DNA of 13,661 nt, from contig NZ_CABKRX010000075.1 of NCBI RefSeq assembly GCF_902374955.1, positions 1-13,661 on the forward strand. Reading direction: 5' to 3'. Below are positions 7,436 through 13,456 of this stretch, piece after piece. This stretch comes from Bacillus massilioanorexius. GTDB taxonomy: Bacteria > Bacillota > Bacilli > Bacillales > DSM-1321. The notes below the pieces were generated by a model. That model saw nothing but the letters and a program-made list of their open reading frames with translations, was not told the DNA's origin and did no database searches. The number at the start of each line of letters is the position of its first letter. The stretch's first letter is position 1. A program made the translations under genes and the position numbers.

Positions 7436-9223
7436 TCATTCTGTTAATTCTAAAAATAATTCAATATCTTTTACACAAGAGCCAACAGCTCTTTGCCAAA
7501 AATCCATTTTAGTAATATCTTCTTGTAAATGCTTCATCGCTAAATCTTCTGAAGTCATACATCCAGTATCCTTCAACAACGCCATATATTTTTCTTCGAA
7601 GCCTTCTTTGGATTCTAACGCTTTCTCGTATATACCAAGAGAGAATAAATACCCAAAAGTATATGGGAAGTTATAAAAAGGTGTATCAGAAATGTAGAAA
7701 TGTAATTTTGATGCCCAGAATAAAGGATGGTAATCTTCAAGAGCATCACAATACGCTTCTTTTTGCGCTTCTGTCATTAATTCATTTAATCGCTCAACAG
7801 ATACCGTTCCACTCTTTCTTTCCTCATAAAATCTAGTCTCAAATAAGAAACGAGCATGAATATTCATCAGTAATGCAATCGTTCTTTGAACTTTGTCTTC
7901 AAGCATAGCAATTTTTTCTTCTTTAGTACCTGCTTCATTAACTGCTGCGTCAGAAACAATCATTTCTGCAAAAGTAGAAGCTGTCTCAGCAACATTCATT
8001 GCATAATTACCATTTAATGGGTGAACATCACGTAATGCATACGAATGAAATGCATGACCCAATTCATGAGCTAATGTAGAAACATTATTTAATGTACCTG
8101 AATAAGTCATAAATATTCTTGATTGTTTACTATCCGAAAAGTCCGTACAAAATCCGCCCGGTCTTTTATTCGAACGATCTTCAGCCTCAATCCAACGATC
8201 CTCAAATGCTTTTTTAGTAAACGCTGTAAGTTGTTCTCCAAAACTAGAGAAATGTTTTAGAATGAACGCTGCACCTTCATCGTACGAAAGCTTTTGCTGT
8301 TCAGTCATACTAAGCGGAGCATCTAAATCGTACCAACTTAACTTTTCTACCCCTAATAATTGAGCTTTACGCTGCAAAAATTTCACGAGATGCTCTTTAT
8401 TCTCTGTAATAGCCTGCCACATGCTATTCAAAGTGTCTTGTGTCATTCGACTAATAGCTAGTGGTTCTTTTAAGACATTATCCCAGCCTCTGTTTTCATA
8501 TACACTTAATCGGAAACCTGCTAAATGATTTAATGCATGAGCAAACAATTCAGCTTTATCCGCCCAAGCTTTCTCCCATTCCATGAAGATTTGCTTACGT
8601 ACATTACGATCTGGATGAGAAAACTTATTAGCCGCTTGTCCTACAGATAGTAAAGATGTTACTCCATTTTCTTCAAATGGAATCTCTACTGTTCCTACAA
8701 CAGTATCATAGAGTTGACTCCACCCATGATACCCATCAATACTAAGCTTTTGAATAATTTTCTCTTCTGAAACAGAAAGCTTTTCTTTAGCATTTCTTCT
8801 TGTTTCCATTAAAATAAAGGATAATTCTCGAAAAGATGGATTTTGAACTAAATGTTCAAAGAAGTTTTCATCCATAATCATTAATTTTTCTTCTAATATT
8901 GATTGGATTCCATCCAATGTAGCTGAAATTTCTGTTAGTTTAGCATTCCATTTCTTAGCTTCCAAATCTTTTGTATTTTGTGCTTCAAGACATTCAACAA
9001 ATGCGATACTCTGAAATAATTTCTTTTTAACATCAGAAAGGATATCCAAAATCTCTTTTAATATTTTCATATCTTGCTCATCAGATGCTACTTGCCACGA
9101 ATTTACCTTACTGTCTAATTCACTAATTTCTGATTTGATACCTTCTACGTATGTAACAAACTGAGGCGATTTACTCCCACCTTCAAAAAACACCTCTAAA
9201 TCCCAAACTTCTAAATAAGTCAT
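7436..9223 (-). CDS. pepF: M3-family oligoendopeptidase (PepF-like)
   Basis: A 595-residue cytoplasmic zinc metallopeptidase of the M3B oligoendopeptidase F type, which cuts short peptides. The zinc site HELGH is at residues 386-390 with catalytic Glu387; Glu413 in NVAETAS is the likely third ligand. The N-terminal half is helical and covers the active-site channel in relatives. There is no signal peptide. The ATG at 9223 follows GGAAGGAGGAGA with about 6 nt spacing. The gene stands alone, with a candidate promoter upstream and the copy B hairpin after the stop. Confidence 0.92.
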   Translation of the reverse strand: MTYLEVWDLEVFFEGGSKSPQFVTYVEGIKSEISELDSKVNSWQVASDEQDMKILKEILDILSDVKKKLFQSIAFVECLEAQNTKDLEAKKWNAKLTEISATLDGIQSILEEKLMIMDENFFEHLVQNPSFRELSFILMETRRNAKEKLSVSEEKIIQKLSIDGYHGWSQLYDTVVGTVEIPFEENGVTSLLSVGQAANKFSHPDRNVRKQIFMEWEKAWADKAELFAHALNHLAGFRLSVYENRGWDNVLKEPLAISRMTQDTLNSMWQAITENKEHLVKFLQRKAQLLGVEKLSWYDLDAPLSMTEQQKLSYDEGAAFILKHFSSFGEQLTAFTKKAFEDRWIEAEDRSNKRPGGFCTDFSDSKQSRIFMTYSGTLNNVSTLAHELGHAFHSYALRDVHPLNGNYAMNVAETASTFAEMIVSDAAVNEAGTKEEKIAMLEDKVQRTIALLMNIHARFLFETRFYEERKSGTVSVERLNELMTEAQKEAYCDALEDYHPLFWASKLHFYISDTPFYNFPYTFGYLFSLGIYEKALESKEGFEEKYMALLKDTGCMTSEDLAMKHLQEDITKMDFWQRAVGSCVKDIELFLELTE

Positions 9224-9287
9224 ACTATTTCTCCTCCTTCCAATATGGAGATTTTACCACTCTCCGCAGAATATTTCTATTCTCGAA

Positions 9288-9316
9288 ATAATAAACTACT
9301 CGTCATATTTCTACAA
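9288..9316 (-). promoter_or_regulatory. Candidate sigma-A promoter of pepF
   Basis: TTGTAG (9316-9311) and TATTAT (9293-9288) on the minus strand, 17 bp apart, 65 bp before the pepF start. The -35 is weak. Confidence 0.4.
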
Positions 9317-9321
9317 ATCAC

Positions 9322-9347
9322 AAAAAGATAGGGAGTCTAAACTCCCT
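9322..9347 (-). terminator. Terminator overlapping the YjcZ-like stop codon
   Basis: Minus-strand stem AGGGAGT / ACTCCCT (9347-9341 with 9336-9330), 4-nt loop, then ATCTTTTTG. The stem includes part of the TAG stop at 9348-9346, so the gene ends inside its own terminator. Confidence 0.7.
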
Positions 9348-9516
9348 AATCACAACAACAATTATTCCAAACCCCATTAAAGAACCACCAACCACCAAAG
9401 ATTAATACGATAATGAGCAAGATAATAAAAAGTGCATATGCACCTCCTCCCCCATAATACGATGGAGGTAGTGGTGGTGGATAACCACAAAGTGGATATC
9501 CGTATCCATAGCTCAT
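9346..9516 (-). CDS. Small YjcZ-like sporulation membrane protein
   Basis: A 56-residue protein. The first 25 residues are rich in Tyr, Gly and Pro (MSYGYGYPLCGYPPPLPP), followed by one membrane segment at about 26-46 (AYALFIILLIIVLIFGGWWF) and a short Cys-rich tail ending NNCCCD. The hydrophobic part resembles the YjcZ family of small sporulation proteins; the proline-rich head and CCC tail are less usual. AAGGAGG is 7 nt before the ATG. A SigK-type promoter lies just upstream, next to sigK itself, suggesting late mother-cell expression, perhaps at the coat or outer forespore membrane (inference). Confidence 0.8.
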   Translation of the reverse strand: MSYGYGYPLCGYPPPLPPSYYGGGGAYALFIILLIIVLIFGGWWFFNGVWNNCCCD

Positions 9517-9545
9517 ATAAAAACCTCCTTATTATTTTCTACTAA

Positions 9546-9573
9546 TAAAATATGTAACAAAAAAACGACAGGT
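9546..9573 (-). promoter_or_regulatory. SigK-type promoter of the YjcZ-like gene
   Basis: On the minus strand the -10 CATATTTTA (9554-9546) matches CATAnnnTA exactly, and an AC -35 core (9573-9572) stands 17 bp upstream. This is the spacing and sequence of mother-cell sigma-K promoters; there is no good sigma-A site. The ATG is 30 bp downstream. Confidence 0.6.
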
Positions 9574-9719
9574 TCTTTTTTTCGCTTGTCAATTTTGTCT
9601 ATTTATTCTACAAGCTTATTCTCCATTTAAAGCTACTCGTCTTTTCATTTTAAAAATTATTGACCTTCTAATAAAAATCAACTAAAACTAATAAATTTTT
9701 ATTGAATTAAATAGTACAG

Positions 9720-9748
9720 ACACGATTTCGTCCCCGCAACATAGAATT
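9720..9748 (+). promoter_or_regulatory. Mother-cell (SigE/SigK type) promoter of sigK
   Basis: The -10 CATAGAAT (9740-9747) fits the CATA core shared by SigE and SigK, with ACAC (9720-9723) 16 bp upstream as a SigK-like -35. It is about 40 bp before the TTG start. B. subtilis sigK is transcribed first by SigE and then by SigK; that dual use here is by analogy. Confidence 0.5.
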
Positions 9749-9787
9749 GATTATAGGCGAATGTCTGAATAAAGCGGGGGTGATCAA

Positions 9788-10500
9788 TTGTCTGGATTGT
9801 TACTAGCACTTGGATATGTGGTGAAAGAGATTGTTGTGCTTGTATCATATGTTAAAAATAACGCCTTTCCTCAGCCTTTATCAGCAAAGGATGAACAAAA
9901 GTACTTAAAGCTCATGAGCCAAGGAGACGAAAATGCCCGGAATATGTTAATTGAGCATAATTTACGATTAGTTGCACATATTGTTAAAAAGTTTGAAAAC
10001 ACAGGTGAAGATACCGAGGACTTGATATCAATTGGAACAATTGGATTAATAAAAGCTATCGAAAGCTACTCTGATGGCAAAGGGACAAAACTAGCCACAT
10101 ATGCTGCTCGTTGTATAGAAAATGAAATTCTTATGCATTTAAGAGCTACAAAAAAAACAAAAAAGATATTTCGCTTCATGATCCGATTGGGCAGGACAAA
10201 GAAGGAAATGAAATAAGCTTAATTGATGTACTGAAATCTGAATCCGAAGATGTCATTGACACCATTCAATTAAATATGGAAATTGAGAAAGTAAAAAAAT
10301 ATATCGATGTCTTAGAAGAAAGGGAAAAAGAAGTGATTGTCAGTCGATTTGGACTAGGTGTTTTTAAAGAGAAAACACAAAGAGAAATTGCAAAAGAATT
10401 AGGCATTTCCAGAAGTTATGTCTCACGTATAGAAAAGAGAGCACTTATGAAAATGTTCCATGAATTTTATCGTGCAGAAAAAGAAAGACGAAGACAATAG
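9788..10500 (+). pseudogene. sigK: Pro-sigma-K (SigK), split by a -1 frameshift
   Basis: The last mother-cell sigma factor, needed for coat and late spore genes. The frame opens at TTG 9788, 7 nt after GGGGG within an extended Shine-Dalgarno-like GGGGGTGATC. It encodes a hydrophobic pro-peptide (MSGLLLALGYVVKEIVVLV, normally removed by SpoIVFB), then sigma region 2 (NMLIEHNLRLVAHIVKKFEN, DLISIGTIGLIKAIESY, TYAARCIENEI). After ATKKTKK the frame runs off as IFRFM and stops at 10216. In the -1 frame it resumes without a gap as DISLHDPIGQDKEGNEIS from 10165 and holds region 4, including TQREIAKELGISRSYVSRIE, to 10500. Joining at 10165 gives 237 residues, close to other SigK proteins. Possible causes are a one-base loss in an A run (A6 where A7 is expected), a base-calling error, or recoding. 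The break is between sigma domains 2 and 4, near where skin-type elements split sigK in other bacilli, but nothing is inserted here. Confidence 0.9.
10159..10165 (+). other. A AAA AAG slippery heptamer at the sigK frame break
   Basis: In the zero frame the codons are ACA AAA AAG, giving A AAA AAG, the same heptamer and phase as the E. coli dnaX -1 frameshift site. A one-base backward slip restores the SigK frame exactly. A weak AAGAG lies 13 nt upstream; I see no strong stimulatory hairpin downstream. Confidence 0.6.
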
Positions 10501-10548
10501 TAAACAGACTATCATTTCATAGAAAAAAACAAGTTAAGTAACAACTAT

Positions 10549-10595
10549 AAGGACCTCTAAAAAGTGATTTTTATCACTTTTCAGAGGTCCTTTTC
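10549..10595. terminator. Long hairpin terminator, copy C
   Basis: Arms 10549-10568 and 10573-10592 form a 20-bp stem with one A-C mismatch (10559/10582) and a TTTT loop, then TTTTC on the plus strand. Compared with copy B, GGCC/GGCC in the clamp is GGACC/GGTCC, so both arms changed together. It ends sigK on the plus strand and also follows the 29-codon ORF on the minus strand. Confidence 0.8.
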
Positions 10596-10627
10596 ATTTG
10601 AATAATAAATAAAAAGCCGTTAATTTC

Positions 10628-10717
10628 CTATGCTTGCTCTCCCTCAACAGTTACTTCCGTTGCGATAACCACACCTATTACAGACGTTATAATTAATGAC
10701 ATAACTATCATAAACAT
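10628..10717 (-). CDS. Putative 29-residue hydrophobic micropeptide
   Basis: A micro-ORF with GGAGGG 6 nt before its ATG. Residues 1-20 (MFMIVMSLIITSVIGVVIAT) form one hydrophobic segment and the rest (EVTVEGEQA) is acidic. I do not recognise it. It could be a small membrane protein or a precursor of a secreted peptide; no cleavage site is convincing. It is followed by copy C of the hairpin and preceded by yrzI on the same strand. The strong ribosome binding site is the main support. Confidence 0.5.
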   Translation of the reverse strand: MFMIVMSLIITSVIGVVIATEVTVEGEQA

Positions 10718-10846
10718 CGTAATCCCTCCGTTTCATTGATTCTCTCGGAAGAACATTACCATATAAATCCAACAAATCACGATTGCATATTTGAACAAAT
10801 TGGAAATTTTTCAAAAATAACCTCTCAACATCATTAGATTCAATTG

Positions 10847-10906
10847 TTAGCCACTATCTGTCTGAATCCATAACTTTAGTAAACTCTTCATAATAATCTT
10901 TTCCAT
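10847..10906 (-). CDS. Possible 19-residue micropeptide downstream of yrzI
   Basis: ATG at 10906 with GGTGGAG about 6 nt upstream; peptide MEKIIMKSLLKLWIQTDSG. It lies 36 nt after the yrzI stop. The start overlaps a 15-bp imperfect direct repeat (GATTATTATGGAAAA then GATTATTATGAAGAG). I do not recognise it, and it may be chance. Confidence 0.25.
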   Translation of the reverse strand: MEKIIMKSLLKLWIQTDSG

Positions 10907-10942
10907 AATAATCTCCACCCTTCCTGATTTTATAAGTAACTA

Positions 10943-11083
10943 TTACATAAAATGTCTATATTGACATATCTTTGAAGCATTTTCTTCATAGATTTTCTTA
11001 ACTTTTTCTTGATGAACAGCCTCTTCCTTTGTCATCTTATTTAACTTCAAAGTAACTGTAAAAAATAATAAATTGATCGTCAT
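10943..11083 (-). CDS. yrzI: YrzI family small protein
   Basis: A 46-residue protein starting MTINLLFFTVTLKLNKMTKE, typical of the YrzI family (small proteins found in Bacillus and thought to be linked to sporulation): a short hydrophobic N-terminus with TVTLK, then a charged helix (EEAVHQEKVKKIYEENASKI). GGGAGGTGG is about 6 nt before the ATG. Its molecular role is unknown. A terminator-like hairpin ends only about 30 nt upstream, so expression probably depends on read-through or on control of that hairpin. Confidence 0.8.
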   Translation of the reverse strand: MTINLLFFTVTLKLNKMTKEEAVHQEKVKKIYEENASKICQYRHFM

Positions 11084-11111
11084 AAACTACCACCTCCCTT
11101 TCATTTCCAAA

Positions 11112-11143
11112 CAAAAAGCCGCAGGAATCATGCTCCTGCGGCT
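11112..11143 (-). terminator. Hairpin H1, terminator just upstream of yrzI
   Basis: A perfect 10-bp minus-strand stem (AGCCGCAGGA, 11143-11134, with 11126-11117), 7-nt loop, then TTTTTG. It has full intrinsic-terminator form but stands between a promoter-led 28-codon ORF and yrzI. Confidence 0.75.
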
Positions 11144-11198
11144 CAAACAAGCAATTGTTGATTTACTCGACAATTATCCCGTCTTTAGGCATAACAAA

Positions 11199-11226
11199 GC
11201 CGCAGGAAATAACATTCTCCTACGGC
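11199..11226 (-). terminator. Hairpin H2, related to H1
   Basis: Minus-strand stem GCCGTAGGA (11226-11218) with TCCTGCGGC (11207-11199), including one U-G pair that is a mismatch on the other strand, so the RNA of the minus strand is the relevant one. The T tract after it is poor. Its 3' arm is also perfectly complementary to the 5' arm of H1. Confidence 0.6.
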
Positions 11227-11260
11227 AATAATGTAAAGGTTAATTATAAAAACTGAATCC

Positions 11261-11347
11261 TTAACAAATTTGTAACCCCGATAGGTCGAATGTAGAAGTA
11301 TGAAATTGTAAATCATTTACGTCTAATGAAATATGAAGTTTCATCAT
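11261..11347 (-). CDS. Putative 28-residue peptide, possible leader ORF of yrzI
   Basis: ATG at 11347, about 8 nt after a strong AAGGAGGT, encodes a 28-residue polar peptide starting MMKLHISLDVNDLQ and ending QIC. It has its own good sigma-A promoter and is followed after 34 nt by the H2/H1 hairpin pair and then yrzI. I do not recognise it. There is no run of one amino acid of the classic attenuator kind (five leucines are scattered). It may be a free-standing micropeptide or a leader. Confidence 0.55.
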   Translation of the reverse strand: MMKLHISLDVNDLQFHTSTFDLSGLQIC

Positions 11348-11386
11348 GTTCCTCGACCTCCTTAAGGTAAATTTGTTATATTGGTA

Positions 11387-11415
11387 AGTATAGCCAAAAA
11401 TTAGTAATTTGTAAA
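11387..11415 (-). promoter_or_regulatory. Sigma-A promoter of the 28-codon ORF / yrzI transcript
   Basis: TTTACA (11415-11410) and TATACT (11392-11387) on the minus strand, 17 bp apart and each one base from consensus. The expected start near 11380 gives a leader of about 30 nt to the ATG. Confidence 0.7.
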
Positions 11416-11449
11416 CCTTTTTATTTGACTTTTTTTACTTTTCAATAAA

Positions 11450-11469
11450 TAACAACAACTCTGTTGTTA
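11450..11469. repeat. Perfect 8-bp inverted repeat
   Basis: TAACAACA-ACTC-TGTTGTTA. It lies about 35 bp upstream of the -35 of the preceding promoter and beyond the yrhC terminator, so it could be an operator. No factor is recognised. Confidence 0.5.
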
Positions 11470-11500
11470 GATACCCATAATACATAGAAAACAGCCAAAT

Positions 11501-11544
11501 AAAAAACGACTATTTAAAAGGGATGGTAAACCGCTTTTAAATAG
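11501..11544 (-). terminator. Terminator of yrhC
   Basis: Perfect 11-bp stem CTATTTAAAAG / CTTTTAAATAG (11544-11534 with 11520-11510), 13-nt loop, then TCGTTTTTT on the minus strand, 20 bp after the yrhC stop. Confidence 0.8.
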
Positions 11545-11564
11545 CCTTAAGTTTTATTCCATTT

Positions 11565-11807
11565 CTATTGTTCTATATGACTATCCGCATGTATGGCTTT
11601 TTGTTTGTATATACTAGAAAATCTAAAGAAGACAATAGATGCTATTAAAGTTATTAACGTCAAAGTAATCATTATATTTTGATTAGCTGTTTGTTTACTC
11701 AAAGAAATCAGTGTTCCAATATATGAAAAGGTACTGACACATAGCAGCAATAGGGCAAAACGTTTATAATCCACCATTTTTTCTCGATATTTTTTAGCCA
11801 GTTTCAT
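11565..11807 (-). CDS. yrhC: YrhC family membrane protein
   Basis: An 80-residue protein with two membrane segments (FALLLLCVSTFSYIGTLISL, about 17-36, and IMITLTLITLIASIVFFRF, about 45-63). The N-terminal KMVDYKRFA is typical of YrhC. Its function is unknown. In B. subtilis yrhC closes the yrrT-mtnN-mccA-mccB-yrhC operon; here it follows mtnN, but a terminator separates them and mccA/mccB are not present. GGAGGGG lies very close to the ATG at 11807 (spacing about 3 nt), which may lower its translation; the internal ATG at residue 11 has no better site. Confidence 0.82.
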   Translation of the reverse strand: MKLAKKYREKMVDYKRFALLLLCVSTFSYIGTLISLSKQTANQNIMITLTLITLIASIVFFRFSSIYKQKAIHADSHIEQ

Positions 11808-11925
11808 TCCCCTCCAACTATAGAATAATAAAGTTTACTCATACACCTTAACACAACTAGATAGAAGTCTAATCATGTAATAGATGGTAGTATTTCCATC
11901 AAAAATCTCCTAAAAAATTCCCAAT

Positions 11926-11960
11926 AAAAAAGATAACCAATAATGAATTGGTTATCTTTT
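11926..11960 (-). terminator. Terminator of the yrrT-mtnN operon
   Basis: Perfect 14-bp stem (11960-11947 with 11941-11928), 5-nt loop, followed by TTTTTT running from the stem into ATTGG on the minus strand. It begins 15 bp after the mtnN stop. The 118 bp from here to yrhC show no clear promoter. Confidence 0.85.
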
Positions 11961-11975
11961 GGGACTGTTATAGAT

Positions 11976-12674
11976 TTATTTACTTAAAATCTTCACCATA
12001 TTTAATACAAGCTGTGATGAATTTACTGCTGCTGTCTCTAAAAATTGATCGAACGAAATATTAGACTCTTTCCCTGCAATATCAGATAGTGCTCGAATAA
12101 CGACAAAAGGTATTCCAAATTGATAGGATACCTGTGCAATAGCTGCAGCTTCCATTTCAGCAGCTTGCAGTTTTTTGAATTTCCCTCTTACAAATTCAAC
12201 ACGCTCAGCATCATCCATAAAAGAATCTCCTGTTGCAATTAGTCCTTCAACTACGGTAAGTTCAGAGACTGCATTTGCTGCTTCCTTTGCAACTTTTATC
12301 AAATCTTCATCAGCTTTAAATGTTGCAGGCAACTGCGGAACCTGACCATACGCATATCCAAATATTGTAACATCAACATCGTGATGTACAACTTCTGAGG
12401 AGATAACAACGTCTCCCACTTTTAATTCAGGTGAAAAACCACCTGCAGATCCTGTGTTAATAACAGCTGTCGGCTTATATTTTTCTAATAAGATGGCTGT
12501 AGACATTGCAGCATTTACTTTACCTATTCCAGATTTTAACAGCACAATATCTACACCATTTAGTGTTCCTACATTAAACTCGCAACCTGCGATTACTTCC
12601 TGTTGAACTTGGTCCATTTTACCTCTTAATATTGTTACTTCTTCTTCCATTGCTCCGATGATTGCGATTTTCAT
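11976..12674 (-). CDS. mtnN: MtnN, 5'-methylthioadenosine/S-adenosylhomocysteine nucleosidase
   Basis: A 232-residue enzyme removing adenine from methylthioadenosine and S-adenosylhomocysteine, which recycles by-products of SAM use. The general acid Glu12 is in GAMEEEV, the ribose-binding motif EMEAAAIA is at 173-180 (Glu175), and the adenine-contacting Asp198 is in ALSDIAGKES. AAGGGTG is about 7 nt before the ATG. It lies 16 bp after yrrT and is cotranscribed with it, fitting a methyltransferase plus SAH-disposal pair. Confidence 0.95.
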   Translation of the reverse strand: MKIAIIGAMEEEVTILRGKMDQVQQEVIAGCEFNVGTLNGVDIVLLKSGIGKVNAAMSTAILLEKYKPTAVINTGSAGGFSPELKVGDVVISSEVVHHDVDVTIFGYAYGQVPQLPATFKADEDLIKVAKEAANAVSELTVVEGLIATGDSFMDDAERVEFVRGKFKKLQAAEMEAAAIAQVSYQFGIPFVVIRALSDIAGKESNISFDQFLETAAVNSSQLVLNMVKILSK

Positions 12675-12690
12675 ATTTTAACACCCTTCT

Positions 12691-13335
12691 TTATTCTTTA
12701 ATTGCTTCGAATATCCAAACAAATTTATTGCAACGTTTAAACGAAACCGAATAGCCATTTTCTTCAAAAACACTTTTTAAATATGGAATAGTTGGATAAT
12801 ATTCTGTTTGCAAGTCTTGAGCTAAATTCATGTATCCTGCTTGTTCCGCTTCATGAATTGCTAATACATACGCATCCAAACTTTCATACATTGTGTCTGC
12901 AAACACTATTTTACCACCTTTAGATAGCAACTTTCCATACTCTTTAATTGCGCACGCTTTTTCCTCATCAGTTAGATGATGAAAAGCAAGTGTGCTAACA
13001 ATCGTATCCACTTTTTCAAGTAGAGGAAAGTGTAAAAAATCCCCCTGTACAAACCGAACCTGATCTCTATTCAATATTTTCTGCTCGGCTATTTTTCTCA
13101 TAGATAAAGAGGGCTCTACAGCAATTACATGATGACCACTTTCAAGTAATTTTATTGTTAAATTACCTGTTCCTGATCCAAATTCCATTACCTTACCATT
13201 GGTTAATACTACAACTTCGTCTAATATATCATGATACCCTTCAAATACCTCTTTATATTCAATGTCATTCCCTAACACAGATTGGTCATAAGAGTCAGCC
13301 CATTTTTCAAATACATGTAAAAATTCTAAACCCAT
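12691..13335 (-). CDS. yrrT: YrrT, putative SAM-dependent methyltransferase
   Basis: A 214-residue class I methyltransferase. Motif I is EFGSGTGN (51-58) and the acidic residue after strand 2 is Glu74 in VEPS. Length and the opening LEFLHVFEKWADSYD match YrrT. AGGAGG is 7 nt before the ATG. The methyl acceptor is unknown. In B. subtilis this operon is controlled by CymR in the cysteine/methionine network; I do not identify a CymR site with confidence here. Confidence 0.9.
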   Translation of the reverse strand: MGLEFLHVFEKWADSYDQSVLGNDIEYKEVFEGYHDILDEVVVLTNGKVMEFGSGTGNLTIKLLESGHHVIAVEPSLSMRKIAEQKILNRDQVRFVQGDFLHFPLLEKVDTIVSTLAFHHLTDEEKACAIKEYGKLLSKGGKIVFADTMYESLDAYVLAIHEAEQAGYMNLAQDLQTEYYPTIPYLKSVFEENGYSVSFKRCNKFVWIFEAIKE

Positions 13336-13418
13336 CTTCCATCCTCCTTATCTAATTATTCTTATAAATATAGTATGTTTTAATTTTGAATCAGCTACTA
13401 AAACTTTTTTAAAAGTAG

Positions 13419-13427
13419 TGATATAAT
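13419..13427 (+). promoter_or_regulatory. Extended -10 promoter of the DUF2536 gene
   Basis: TGATATAAT is an exact extended -10 (TG-N-TATAAT, hexamer at 13422-13427), 30 bp before the start codon; the -35 is poor. The same 120-bp gap must hold the divergent yrrT promoter, for which I see only weak candidates. Confidence 0.55.
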
Positions 13428-13456
13428 AGCCTTTAGTAAATATCTAGGAGGAACAT

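Noticed and set aside
9788..10500. sigK split by a skin-type element or prophage
   Set aside because: The two halves are adjacent in different frames with no inserted DNA, recombinase or repeated junction sequence; the break is one base.
11100..11230. CRISPR-like array from repeated GCCGCAGGA segments
   Set aside because: Only two copies, each an inverted repeat with a T-rich tail on one strand; they are hairpins, not spaced direct repeats.
13336..13456. S-box or T-box riboswitch before yrrT
   Set aside because: The gap is about 120 bp shared by divergent promoters, with no leader long enough and no terminator/antiterminator pair.
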